Origin: Kitasatospora kifunensis
Lineage (GTDB): Bacteria > Actinomycetota > Actinomycetes > Streptomycetales > Streptomycetaceae
Assembly (NCBI RefSeq): GCF_014203855.1
Contig: NZ_JACHJV010000002.1
Coordinates: 62,001 to 126,000 of the forward strand
Direction: 5' to 3'
Length of the DNA stretch: 64,000 bases
This document shows, one piece after another, positions 32,875 through 41,155 of this stretch; position 1 is the first letter of the stretch, and every line of letters starts with the position of its first letter. The translations under genes and the position numbers were made by a program. The notes under the pieces were generated by a model. That model did no database searches and was not told the DNA's origin. It saw only the letters and a program-made list of their open reading frames with translations.

Positions 32875-34206
32875 TCAACTGCCTTCCGCCTCGCCCACCG
32901 TGGAGAGGTCGACCTGCCAGGTGTGGTTGCCCGCCGCGCGCGCGGTGATCGCGGCGGACGCCTCCGGGTTCTCCGGGTCGAAGGCCGACGTCAGGGTGTG
33001 GGTGACCACGGGGCTGGTCCAGCACGGCAGGTTCCGGTTCCAGGTGCCGGTGTTCCTGGCGACCTTCCAGCGGAACGAGACGGTGTAGGACTTCAGCCAG
33101 TACCCGGAGGTCATCTTCGCCGAGGTCGAGAAACCGGGGTTGTCCTGGAACTCCAGGCTGTCCTGACCGTTGCTGATGACGGAGGTGTTGTAGGGCGGCC
33201 GGTAGAAGCTGTCCTGCACCCAGCCGCGGGTGGACGTCTGGTCGTCCAGGCCGTCCGCCTCGACGAGCTGCACGTTGGAGTCGGTGACCTCCTGCCAGAA
33301 GTGGTAGTTGGTGGCGACTTTCTGCGGGGCGCCCGGAGGGTTCTTCAACTTGGCCACCTGGTCGAAGCCGATGTTCTGAGCGGCGTGGAGCTGCTGGGTT
33401 CGCGGGCCCTCGTAGCTGGACTCGAACTCCAGGGTGGGCTTGTTGAGATCGAGACCCTCCGCACGCGCTGAGCCGCGGGTGTTGCGGCGCTGTGGCGGTG
33501 GGCTGTTGCCCTTCAACTCGGCGGTGTCCTTGTTGCGTTTGGGCATCCGCTGGACCGCGACCCCGGAGACCACCGGCTCGCCGCCATCGTCCGGGATCCA
33601 CGCGTGGTCGGGGGCGAGCGGCGCGGACAGGGCGCGGGTGGCGTTGGCCTCCGCCTCTCGTTCGTGGCGGTCCGAAGGGTCGGAGACCTTGAGGCCGTCG
33701 CCGTTGTCGGTGCCGGCGACCGGCCCGTGGCGCTGCTGGATGACGTGGGTGAGTTCATGCGCCAGGGTGTGCCGGTCGCCGCCGCCGTCCCCGAGCACGA
33801 CGTGGTTGCCGGAGGTGTAGGCGCGGGCGCCGACCTCGGCCGCGGAGGCGCGGGCCGTGCTGCCGGTGTGCAGGCGCACGTCGGAGAAGTCGGCGCCGAG
33901 GCGGGACTCCATCTCGTGCCGGGTGGCCCCGTCCAACGGGCGTCCGGCGGTGCGCAGCACCTGGTGCACCAGGGAGCGTTGGACGGGCTGCGCCGGTGGC
34001 CGCACCGGGTCGGTGTCGCCGCCGAGCCTGCGCCGCTCCTCCTCGATCATGCGCGCCACCGCGGCGTTTCCCACGGTCCGTTGCAGGGCGAGGGCCGCCG
34101 TGGGGCCGCCGGCACTCGCGGCCGGGCTCGGTGCCCGTCGCGCCGCCCGGGCGGCCCCGGGCGCGCTACGGTGCTCGGTCTGGCGGGATGGTTCGTGAGC
34201 GCGCAC
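32875..34206 (-). CDS. DUF4157 (HELTH) protein, putative injection-system effector
   Basis: 443 residues from a GTG preceded by GGAAGGGG; upstream in-frame ATGs give an implausible Arg-rich extension. The disordered N-terminus contains ALQRTVGNAAVARM, the short motif found at the start of many contractile-injection-system cargo proteins. Residues about 95-165 are the DUF4157 domain: RLGADFSDVRLHTGSTARASAAEVGARAYTSGNHVVLG and HTLAHELTHVIQQRHG, with a metallopeptidase-like HExxH. Residues 230-443 form a beta-rich, Trp-containing C-terminal domain (KVATNYHFWQEVTDSNVQLVEADG, SYTVSFRWKVARNTGTWNR) that I do not recognise and take to be the toxin or binding module. It lies 0.6 kb from the CIS membrane-protein gene. 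Confidence 0.75.
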   Translation of the reverse strand: MRAHEPSRQTEHRSAPGAARAARRAPSPAASAGGPTAALALQRTVGNAAVARMIEEERRRLGGDTDPVRPPAQPVQRSLVHQVLRTAGRPLDGATRHEMESRLGADFSDVRLHTGSTARASAAEVGARAYTSGNHVVLGDGGGDRHTLAHELTHVIQQRHGPVAGTDNGDGLKVSDPSDRHEREAEANATRALSAPLAPDHAWIPDDGGEPVVSGVAVQRMPKRNKDTAELKGNSPPPQRRNTRGSARAEGLDLNKPTLEFESSYEGPRTQQLHAAQNIGFDQVAKLKNPPGAPQKVATNYHFWQEVTDSNVQLVEADGLDDQTSTRGWVQDSFYRPPYNTSVISNGQDSLEFQDNPGFSTSAKMTSGYWLKSYTVSFRWKVARNTGTWNRNLPCWTSPVVTHTLTSAFDPENPEASAAITARAAGNHTWQVDLSTVGEAEGS

Positions 34207-34740
34207 GGCGATCGGGCCCCTTCCGTCGATGCGCCGATCCCGGTCCGTCAGGTTCTCGTGACTCGCTGACCAGTCCGACGGCCCCGTCCGATGGCCCCGG
34301 CCGCGCAACGTCGAAACGGTACAACGGAAGTGGCGGTACGTCAGCAGTGCGCGAGGGCACACTTCGCTGTTCGAAAGGGTCACGATGACTGCCCCACGCG
34401 GGTGATCCGATTGGAATTCCGTAGCCTGGGCATGGTCGGTTGCGATCACTGCCCGTCAGGACCGGCCTGGCCTCGATGCTTCCCGAGCCGGCATCGGCCG
34501 GCACCCGGCGGGTCCGGCCGTTCTTCGTCGCTTCGCCTGCCACAGCGCCGCGTTGACCTCGTGGGACGGCTAGGGAAGGACGGTCGGGATCGAGGCCGCC
34601 GGCCCGAGCCGAGCCCGGTGGCCGGCTCGGGCCGGCCATGGAACATGATGTATTGACGAGGACATGCTGAAAGGGCGGAGGTGAGGGAGGAGTGGTGATT
34701 GAAGGGTGAACAAGTCAACTCCGACGAAGGGGTGCGTGCA
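34207..34740. other. intergenic region upstream of the DUF4157 gene
   Basis: 534 bases with no supportable gene; candidate reading frames have poor codon-position bias and no ribosome sites. It holds the DUF4157-gene promoter (minus strand) and ends at the hairpin at 34741-34780. Confidence 0.4.
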
Positions 34741-34780
34741 CCCTCAGGGGCATCCGGAGACTTCCGGACGCCCCTGAGGG
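34741..34780. terminator. strong hairpin terminator downstream of the CIS membrane-protein gene
   Basis: Arms of 11 bp (CCCTCAGGGGC / GCCCCTGAGGG), one A/C mismatch, then 6 bp (TCCGGA / TCCGGA) closing on a 4-nt GACT loop. It is 22 bases beyond the stop codon at 34803. Confidence 0.85.
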
Positions 34781-34802
34781 GAGTGATGCCCGGCACATCG
34801 TG

Positions 34803-36167
34803 TCAGTGCTTGAGATCGCTCAGCTCTCCGCTGACGTTGAGCAGTTCGTGGCACCCGGACGCCTGCTTGCCCGAGGCCGGAGTGCCCGGCAGCTGGCAGG
34901 TCACGCTCGCCGTCACAGTCTGGTCCTCAGAGACCTCGATGGGAGTCACCCAGTGGTAGTCCTGGTTGCGGAAGGTCTCCAAAGCGATGGTGGTGATCGT
35001 CTGATCGCCGAACTTGATGGTCAACAGCCCTTGGTCGCCCTGGAAGTTGGCGGCGACGATGTCGGTGATGCCGAAGACCTTGCCGTGCGGCACCTGGTAA
35101 CTGCCCACCGTGGCGGCGCCGCCGGCGGTCTGCACGTCGATCGTGGTGGAGCTCTGCTGGCCGGTACCCGGGACCGCCAGGCCGGAACCCGGGTCGGAGC
35201 CGTTGCCGGGGTTGCCGGGACTGCTTCCCGGCTGTCCGCCTGGCTGCTGTCCCTGGCCGCCCGTCGCCCCGCCCGTTGCCCCGCCGGTCGAGCCCGGCGG
35301 GGTCGCGGCGGCGGACGGGGGCGGACTGAGTGCTGCGGCCTTCTGGTCGACGGCCTGCTGCGCGGCCTGCTTCGCGGAGCTCTGCACCGTGGGCCGCACC
35401 AGTGCGAACCAGGCCAGGAGCAGGGCGAGCAGCGCCGCCAGGAGTGCGAGCAGCCACTTGGGAAAGATCGAGAGCTGGACGAACTCGCCGTCCAGTACGG
35501 GCCGCTGGTCGGCCGACCGCTCGCCGCCCGGCTTGCCGGCGCCCGCCTGCTGCTCGTCGGCGCCCGCCTCCCGGCTGACCGCGACCTCGAAGGGCCAGGT
35601 GACCGGTTTGCCGAACCAGATCAACTTGCGCGTGCGGACCCGCAGCCGGGCCTCGGCCGACTCGCCGGGTTGCAGGCGCAGCCGGTCCGGGGCGACCCCG
35701 AACCGCAGGTCCTCGCCGGCCTGACCGGGGGTGAAGGTCACCGTGGTGGCCGCGTTGCCCAGGTTGCGCACCGAGGTCCGGTAGCGTGCGCGCAGCCAGC
35801 CGCGGCGGCGGCGAGGGGCGATCGCGGCGCGCAGCTCGTGGAACGGCGTGACGGTCACCGTGGTCTCGGGCACGGTCACGAGCTCGGGGTGCTCGGCGGG
35901 CAACACCCTTATGCCGAGTGGGAATTCACCCGCCCGGACGTCGGGAGAGCGGGGCGGCGCCAGGCGCACCGTCACCGTCTCGGAGGTCCCCGGGTAGAGG
36001 GAGACCCGGGCCGGCTCGACCGTCGTCCACGGGGCGCAGTCTCCGACCACTTCCAGCGCGTACGCCTCAACGACGTCGGTCTCGTTGCGCACCGTCAGGG
36101 TCGTCGTCACCACGCCCCCGGGCGACACCGTCAGTGCGGGAAGGCCGAGTTCGGCGGATGTGGTCAT
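34803..36167 (-). CDS. CIS-locus membrane protein with N-terminal Ig-like domains (CisA-like candidate)
   Basis: 454 residues. The N-terminal 230 residues are two Ig/NEW3-like beta domains of COG1470 type (ALTVSPGGVVTTTLTVRNETDVVEAYALEVVG; ARYRTSVRNLGNAATTVTFTPGQ; LQPGESAEARLRVR). One TM helix lies at about 238-258 (LLALLAALLALLLAWFALV), then a Gly/Pro/Gln-rich linker and a C-terminal beta domain (TIDVQTAGGAATVGSYQVPHGKVFGITDIVAANFQGD) that would be outside the cell. Streptomyces CIS loci encode a membrane protein of comparable layout (CisA) that links cytoplasmic CIS particles to the membrane and to cell death. Equivalence here is inferred from layout and position, not shown. It is divergent from the LuxR-type regulator and ends in a strong terminator. 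Confidence 0.7.
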   Translation of the reverse strand: MTTSAELGLPALTVSPGGVVTTTLTVRNETDVVEAYALEVVGDCAPWTTVEPARVSLYPGTSETVTVRLAPPRSPDVRAGEFPLGIRVLPAEHPELVTVPETTVTVTPFHELRAAIAPRRRRGWLRARYRTSVRNLGNAATTVTFTPGQAGEDLRFGVAPDRLRLQPGESAEARLRVRTRKLIWFGKPVTWPFEVAVSREAGADEQQAGAGKPGGERSADQRPVLDGEFVQLSIFPKWLLALLAALLALLLAWFALVRPTVQSSAKQAAQQAVDQKAAALSPPPSAAATPPGSTGGATGGATGGQGQQPGGQPGSSPGNPGNGSDPGSGLAVPGTGQQSSTTIDVQTAGGAATVGSYQVPHGKVFGITDIVAANFQGDQGLLTIKFGDQTITTIALETFRNQDYHWVTPIEVSEDQTVTASVTCQLPGTPASGKQASGCHELLNVSGELSDLKH

Positions 36168-36332
36168 ACCGCGACGGTAGGCCGCCGGACACCTGGGGCG
36201 CAGAGCCGCGCGGGCAAGGTGCGGGCACACGCCTTGCCCGCGCGAACAACCCGGCCCTGCCCGATGTCGTTGCCGCACCCTCCAGCAATGCTCACGGCCG
36301 ACTCCGCGCCGGGATCCCTTGGGAGTTAACAG
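36168..36332. promoter_or_regulatory. divergent promoter region of the CIS locus
   Basis: 165 bases between the membrane-protein gene (minus) and the LuxR-type regulator gene (plus). It contains GGGCAAGGTGCGGGC and CTTGCCCGCGCGAAC near 36213-36246, an imperfect inverted repeat that could be a regulator site. The regulator's ATG is preceded by GGGAG. Confidence 0.45.
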
Positions 36333-37055
36333 ATGACGTCGATAGAGACAACCCATGAGACGGCCGTGGCGACGCAGTTCGGCCACGCTCGGCTGCCCGG
36401 ATCCGCCGAACCCGCCGAGGTACGCGTCAAGCCGGGCCGGGTGCAGGTGGCGGTGTACGCGGAGGACATCATCCTGTACACCGGCGTCGTCCAGCAGTTG
36501 AGGCAGCGTCCGGAGGTGGAGCTGCTCACCGACGGCGAGGCCGTGCGGGCGCAGGTCTCCCTGATGGTGGTGGACATCCTCAACGACTCCGTGGCCGAAC
36601 GGCTGCGCAGGCTGCGGCTCAGCTCCTCGGGCCGCACCGGTCTTGTGGTGGGCCACTTCGAGGCCGGCGGCTTGCAGACCATCATCGAGTGCGGTGTCAC
36701 CGCCGTGCTGCGCCGCTCGGATGCCGACCAGGACCGGCTCGTGCACCTCATCTCCGCCCTGGCCAACGGTGAGGGCGTGATGCCAGGTGACCTCCTCGGC
36801 CAACTGCTCGACCGGGTCGGGAACCTCCAGCGCACCATGCTCGACCCGCGGGGCCTGACCCTGTCGACCCTCACGGCCCGGGAGGTGGAGATGCTCCGGC
36901 TGGTCGCGGAGGGCCTCGACACGGGTGAGATCGCCGCGCAGACCTCCTACTCCGAACGCACGGTCAAGAACGTGCTGCACGAGATCACGACGCGGCTGGG
37001 GCTGCGCAACCGGGCCCATGCGGTGGGGTACGCCATGCGCCACGGGCTCATCTGA
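36333..37055 (+). CDS. LuxR/NarL-family regulator with degenerate receiver
   Basis: 240 residues. The C-terminal 65 residues are a standard LuxR helix-turn-helix (LTAREVEMLRLVAEGLDTGEIAAQTSYSERTVKNVLHEITTRLGLRNRAHAVGYAMRHG). The N-terminal half follows a receiver fold (VQVAVYAEDIILYTGVVQQLRQRPEVELL...VSLMVVDILNDSVAERLRRLR...GLVVGHFEAGGLQTIIECGVTAVLRRSD). The acidic pair is reduced (YAED), the residue after the third strand is Ile in VVDI, and the switch Lys is absent, so phosphorylation is doubtful. No histidine kinase is nearby. It is the obvious local regulator of the CIS genes, and its gene ends at a strong terminator, so it is transcribed apart from them. Confidence 0.85.
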   Translation: MTSIETTHETAVATQFGHARLPGSAEPAEVRVKPGRVQVAVYAEDIILYTGVVQQLRQRPEVELLTDGEAVRAQVSLMVVDILNDSVAERLRRLRLSSSGRTGLVVGHFEAGGLQTIIECGVTAVLRRSDADQDRLVHLISALANGEGVMPGDLLGQLLDRVGNLQRTMLDPRGLTLSTLTAREVEMLRLVAEGLDTGEIAAQTSYSERTVKNVLHEITTRLGLRNRAHAVGYAMRHGLI

Positions 37056-37127
37056 GGCCGCCCCCGCCGGCCGGGGTGCCGGGGTCGGCGGCAGCAGCGG
37101 ATTGCCCTTAGGGACACCGCCCGCTAC

Positions 37128-37174
37128 CCCCGGCTCGGGTATCCGGGGTCTGTCCCCGGGTACCCGAGCCGGGG
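37128..37174. terminator. long palindromic terminator after the regulator gene
   Basis: 21-base arms (37128-37148 and 37154-37174, starting CCCCGGCTCGGG) pair fully except for one G.U, with a 5-nt TCTGT loop. It separates the regulator transcript from the CIS structural operon and forms part of the leader of the next gene. Confidence 0.85.
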
Positions 37175-37205
37175 AGACTGCCGGGAGCACCGCCCTTCTC
37201 GATCT

Positions 37206-40200
37206 GTGAGGTTGAGCGTGATCGGCGCCACCGGTACCCCCCGCTCCGTGCGGCGCTCGGCGCGAGCCGCCGTCGCGATCCTGCTGTCCCTGGCGGCGGC
37301 CGTGGTGACGCTGGGCGCCGCGGACTCCGACGGGCAGTCGAACGGCGCGGCCCCGGTGGCCACGCCGGCCGCCGGGCGGATCGTCTTCGCCGGCACGGAC
37401 CACCGCAGCCTGGGGCAGGTGACCGGTACGGCGGCGAGCACACCGCTGTTCGGGCCAGGGCCCGCCCACTTCGACGTGGACCCCTCGGCCCGCGGCGGCC
37501 TGCTGGTCTTCACCAGCCTGCGGGACGAGCCGAAGCCCCAGGTGTACCTGCGCGACGAGTCCGGCGCGGTGCGCAAGTTGACCACCGGCATGGACACCGC
37601 CGACCCGTCGCTGACCCCGGACGGCAAGGCCGTCGTGTTCGACGCGCTGGAGCCCGGTGGACAGAACGGGCAGCTCCAGCGGGACCTGTGGCTGGTCAAC
37701 AGCGACGGCACCGGGCTGCGCAGGCTGACCGACACCTCGTCCAACGAGACGCATCCGACGGTCTCGCCCGACGGCCAGTGGATCGCCTACGACTGCGACG
37801 CCGACCCGGCGCACATCCAGGTCTTCGTCATGCCGCTGGCCGGTGGTGCGTCGAGGCAGATCACCACCGTGACCACCGGCAGCGCCATCGACCCGGCCTG
37901 GAACCCGGTGAACGACGACGCGCACCGCGAGCAGATCGTCTACACCTGGGACCAGGGCGGCACGGTGGGCCCATCGCTGCGGCTCACCTCGCCCACCGGC
38001 GGCGACCGGGCGTTCTTCCCGGGCACCGGCTCCACCTGGCAGAGCGGATCGGCCGCCTGGCTGCCCGACGGCAGCGGGGTCCTCTTCGTGAGCCCCAACA
38101 AGTCCGACGGCACCCTGACGGCGACCCAGAACGTCTACCGCGCCCCGACCTGCTCCTGCACCCCGCCCCAACTGGTCTACAGCGGGGACCGCTTGATCGA
38201 GACGCCGACCTGGCTGGGCACCCAGAGTCAGGGCGGTCCCGTCGTGGGGCAGACCAGCGCCGCCGCCTCCAACGTGGCCGATGTGGAGGACGTCCTGCCC
38301 GACGGAACGGACCCGCGCGACCTGGGCATCAGCGTGCTCAGCGAGGACCCGGCCGCCAGCACCGACACCAACCCCGCGGACGACCCGCTGTTCAACCCCC
38401 ACGCCGGCTACGACCCGTGGTTCGAGCGGCAGGGCTACACCCCGGACGGCCGGAACATCGTGGTGACCCGCTTCGAGGAGTCGCCCGCGGGCCGCATCGA
38501 ACGGATCTGGCTGGCCGACGCCGACGGCTCCAACCCGCAGCCGATGAACCTGGCCGGGCGCGGGCCGAACGACTGGGACACCGACCCGACCTTCTCCCCG
38601 GACGGCAAGCTGATCGCCTTCACCAGGACCTCTCCCGGCGGTGTCGGGACGGCCTCCGGGCCGGGGCGGATCGTGATCGCGCAGGTGGCGACGGGCGCGA
38701 TCGTCGGCACCATCGAGCCGCCGGCCGACCAGCCGACGGCCTCCGAGGCCGAGCCCGCCTTCTCCCCGGACGGCAAGCTGATCGCCTTCACCAGGACCGA
38801 GGTCATCAACGGCAACGGCGGCAACAAGCACGTGTGGACCGCACCCGTGAACGCGCTCGACCAGCAGAGCGACCTGAGCCTGACGGCCTGCCCGGGCGCC
38901 TGCGACGTCATCGACGACAGCCCCGCGTTCTCGCCGGACGCCCGCAGCATCGCGTTCAACCGCAAGGGCGGCGACGGCGGGCTCAACGAACGAGACGGCG
39001 TCCTGGTCACCTCGACCACCGGCAGCGGCTGCACGGTGATCCTGCCCACGGGGCTCAGCCAGGACAAGAGCGCCTGCGGTCGCCAACTTCCGGACACCTC
39101 CACCACCGGCCCCTTCCAGCCCCGCGACGTCTCCTGGACGGCGGACGGCTCGCAGCTGGTGCTGACCTCCCGCCGGGCCCTGCCGGCGAACTCGCCGGAG
39201 GCACTGTCGGTCTACGACTTCGCGACCGGCAAGCTCACCCCCGTCGACTGGCGGCTGCCGGGGCGGCAGAAGGAGCCGAGCGTGCAGCAGTCGGTCCACC
39301 TGTCGCTGAGCGCGCCGGCCAGCACGCCCTCGGTCTTCCCCGACGGCAGCACGGCCGTGCCCATCACCGTGACCAACCACGGACCCGCGCCCTCGCCGGG
39401 CACCGTCTTCACGGCCTCGGTGCCGGCGGGCGCCCGGCTCGGCGCCCTGACGGCCTCGGCCGGGCAGTGCGACGCCGGGGCCCTGCGGTGCGAACTCGGC
39501 ACCCTGGCACCGGGCGCGAGCGTCCAGCTGACCGCCACCGTCATCGGCACGCAGCTCGGCGACCAGCAGCTCGGCTGGTACGTCGCCGGGGCGGTGGTCG
39601 ACCCGAACCCCGAGGACAACACGGCGCAGACGCTGGTCCCCGTCGTGGCCGCGCCGCCGCCCACGTCCCCGCCGCCGTCCCCGTCCCCTTCCCCTTCCCC
39701 GTCGTCCCCGCCCGCCTCGCCGTCCCCGACCCCCGCACCATCGACCCCCGCACCGCCGCCTCCCTCACCACCGGCTCCCTCGCTGTCACCGCAGCAGCGG
39801 CCGCCCGCGCCGAAGGCAGGGCCGGAAGTGTCGATCAGCGCCCAGCCGCAGCCCGGCTACGTCGGCGGCCACGTCACCGTCACCTACACGGTGCGCAACA
39901 CCGGCCAGGCGCTCGCGAGCGGGCTGCGCCTGACGCTCGGCCTGCCCGCGGGGGTCCCCACCGAGCCCCTGCCGCCCGGCTGCTCCGACGACGCCTGCGA
40001 GTTGGGCGACCTGTCCCCGGGCGGCACCGAGGCCGTGCAGGTGGTGCTGTCGCCCGACGCGGCACTGCGGACGACCGTCACCACGGTCCTGACCACCACC
40101 GGCACGGACGCCAACCCGGGCCGCCACAGGGCCAGCACCCTGCTGCGCATCCTCCAGCCGACCATCGTCGCGGTGCCGCCGATCGGCAAGCCCGGCTTCG

Positions 40201-40457
40201 TGACCTCCGTACGCGGCAAGGACTTTCCGCCCGGCGTGCCGGTGACGTTCAACTGGCAGCCCGGCATCACCGCCGCCGCGGCGCCCACCGTCCCCGCCGC
40301 CGACGGGACCTTCGCGGGTCAACTGCTCATCCTCGCCAAGGACGAGACGGGCCCGCGGACCATCACCGCGAGCGGCCCCGGGTTCTCCCCGGTGACCTGC
40401 CCCTTCCTGGTGGTGGCCGGCAGCATCGGCCCGCCGGAGGAGGTGCAGCGGCGGTGA
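37206..40457 (+). CDS. exported TolB-like beta-propeller protein with DUF11 and IPT-like domains
   Basis: 1083 residues from GTG. An N-terminal signal/anchor (AAVAILLSLAAAVVTLGAA) precedes about 650 residues of TolB/PD40 propeller blades (LTPDGKAVVFDA, VSPDGQWIAYDC, FSPDGKLIAFTR twice, FSPDARSIAFNR). Two DUF11/CARDB-like beta domains (VPITVTNHGPAPSPG; VTYTVRNTGQALASG) flank a Pro/Ser linker at about 818-870, and a terminal IPT-like domain (GFVTSVRGKDFPPGVPVTFNW) follows. Such proteins are surface-exposed binding scaffolds. The gene is fused to the CIS operon by a GTGA overlap with cis16, so an outer-surface or periplasmic partner of the injection machinery is likely. A 41-base direct repeat (38590-38630 and 38758-38798) lies in two blades. 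Confidence 0.8.
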   Translation: MRLSVIGATGTPRSVRRSARAAVAILLSLAAAVVTLGAADSDGQSNGAAPVATPAAGRIVFAGTDHRSLGQVTGTAASTPLFGPGPAHFDVDPSARGGLLVFTSLRDEPKPQVYLRDESGAVRKLTTGMDTADPSLTPDGKAVVFDALEPGGQNGQLQRDLWLVNSDGTGLRRLTDTSSNETHPTVSPDGQWIAYDCDADPAHIQVFVMPLAGGASRQITTVTTGSAIDPAWNPVNDDAHREQIVYTWDQGGTVGPSLRLTSPTGGDRAFFPGTGSTWQSGSAAWLPDGSGVLFVSPNKSDGTLTATQNVYRAPTCSCTPPQLVYSGDRLIETPTWLGTQSQGGPVVGQTSAAASNVADVEDVLPDGTDPRDLGISVLSEDPAASTDTNPADDPLFNPHAGYDPWFERQGYTPDGRNIVVTRFEESPAGRIERIWLADADGSNPQPMNLAGRGPNDWDTDPTFSPDGKLIAFTRTSPGGVGTASGPGRIVIAQVATGAIVGTIEPPADQPTASEAEPAFSPDGKLIAFTRTEVINGNGGNKHVWTAPVNALDQQSDLSLTACPGACDVIDDSPAFSPDARSIAFNRKGGDGGLNERDGVLVTSTTGSGCTVILPTGLSQDKSACGRQLPDTSTTGPFQPRDVSWTADGSQLVLTSRRALPANSPEALSVYDFATGKLTPVDWRLPGRQKEPSVQQSVHLSLSAPASTPSVFPDGSTAVPITVTNHGPAPSPGTVFTASVPAGARLGALTASAGQCDAGALRCELGTLAPGASVQLTATVIGTQLGDQQLGWYVAGAVVDPNPEDNTAQTLVPVVAAPPPTSPPPSPSPSPSPSSPPASPSPTPAPSTPAPPPPSPPAPSLSPQQRPPAPKAGPEVSISAQPQPGYVGGHVTVTYTVRNTGQALASGLRLTLGLPAGVPTEPLPPGCSDDACELGDLSPGGTEAVQVVLSPDAALRTTVTTVLTTTGTDANPGRHRASTLLRILQPTIVAVPPIGKPGFVTSVRGKDFPPGVPVTFNWQPGITAAAAPTVPAADGTFAGQLLILAKDETGPRTITASGPGFSPVTCPFLVVAGSIGPPEEVQRR
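38590..38798. repeat. 41-bp exact direct repeat within the propeller gene
   Basis: The 41 bases at 38590-38630 recur without mismatch at 38758-38798; both encode PDGKLIAFTRT. Identity at all codon positions points to recent blade duplication or gene conversion. Confidence 0.85.
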
Positions 40458-41155
40458 TCCACGAGGTCGACGAGGCGCTGCGGCTGCTGCTCGTGGAGAG
40501 CGGGCTGCAGGAGAGCGGGGTCGAGCTGGTCTTCGACTCGCCCACCCGGGAGTGGGCCGCCGGGCGCAACGCGCCGACGGTCAGCGTCTTCCTCTACGCC
40601 ATCCGCGAGGCGGCGGCCCGCCGGCAGAGCGGTGCCGCCGAGGAGTACGACGCGGACGGCGTGGTGGTGGCCTGGCGCACCGCGCCCCGCTGGTTCGAGC
40701 TGGCCTACCTGGTCACCGCCTGGACCAACCGGGCGCAGGACGAGCACCGGCTGCTGTCGCAGGTGCTGCGGTGTCTGACGGCGACGGACGCGCTGCCCGC
40801 CCGCCTGCTCACCGGCACGCTCGCCGAGCTCGGGCTCACCGTCGGGCTCGACATCGCCGGGAGCGGCGAGGGACTGCCGTCCGTCTCCGACGTGTGGTCC
40901 GCGCTCGGCGGGGAGTTGAGGCCCTCGGTCGATCTGCGGGTGCTGGCCCCGCTGTCCGGCGAGCGCAGCCCGGCAGGGCCCCCGGTCACCGAGGGGCTCG
41001 TGGTGCGCGCCACCGACACCACCGAGGCGGATGGCATCGGTTCCGGTCGCCGACTGCGCTACCAAGGCGCGGATCCCGGTCGGGAGGGCTTCGCGGCGCC
41101 CCGGGAGCGCCCGCTGCCGCCAGGGCGCCGACGGCGCGGCGGTCCGGCGCGATGA
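40454..41155 (+). CDS. cis16: CIS protein Cis16/Pvc16 (DUF4255, sheath-terminator/cap partner)
   Basis: 233 residues from GTG overlapping the previous stop (GTGA). VIHEVDEALRLLLVESGLQESGVELVFDSPTREWAAGRNAPTVSVFLYAIREAAARR is the DUF4255 start. APRWFELAYLVTAWTNRAQDEHRLLSQVLRCL is the other conserved block. In Afp/PVC particles the Afp16/Pvc16 protein caps the tube and stops sheath growth. The Arg/Pro-rich last 40 residues are atypical and probably disordered. The stop overlaps the ATPase start (ATGA). Confidence 0.88.
   Translation: MIHEVDEALRLLLVESGLQESGVELVFDSPTREWAAGRNAPTVSVFLYAIREAAARRQSGAAEEYDADGVVVAWRTAPRWFELAYLVTAWTNRAQDEHRLLSQVLRCLTATDALPARLLTGTLAELGLTVGLDIAGSGEGLPSVSDVWSALGGELRPSVDLRVLAPLSGERSPAGPPVTEGLVVRATDTTEADGIGSGRRLRYQGADPGREGFAAPRERPLPPGRRRRGGPAR

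Noticed and set aside
32582..33088. Plus-strand frame overlapping the DUF4157 gene end
   Set aside because: No ribosome site and no conserved features. Half of it is antisense to the DUF4157 protein and the rest lies in a repeat-bearing spacer.
34803..39380. A 1525-codon minus-strand frame extending the CIS membrane protein upstream
   Set aside because: The part beyond 36167 is antisense to the regulator and propeller genes. A proper start with the TTSAELGLPALTV N-terminus exists at 36167.
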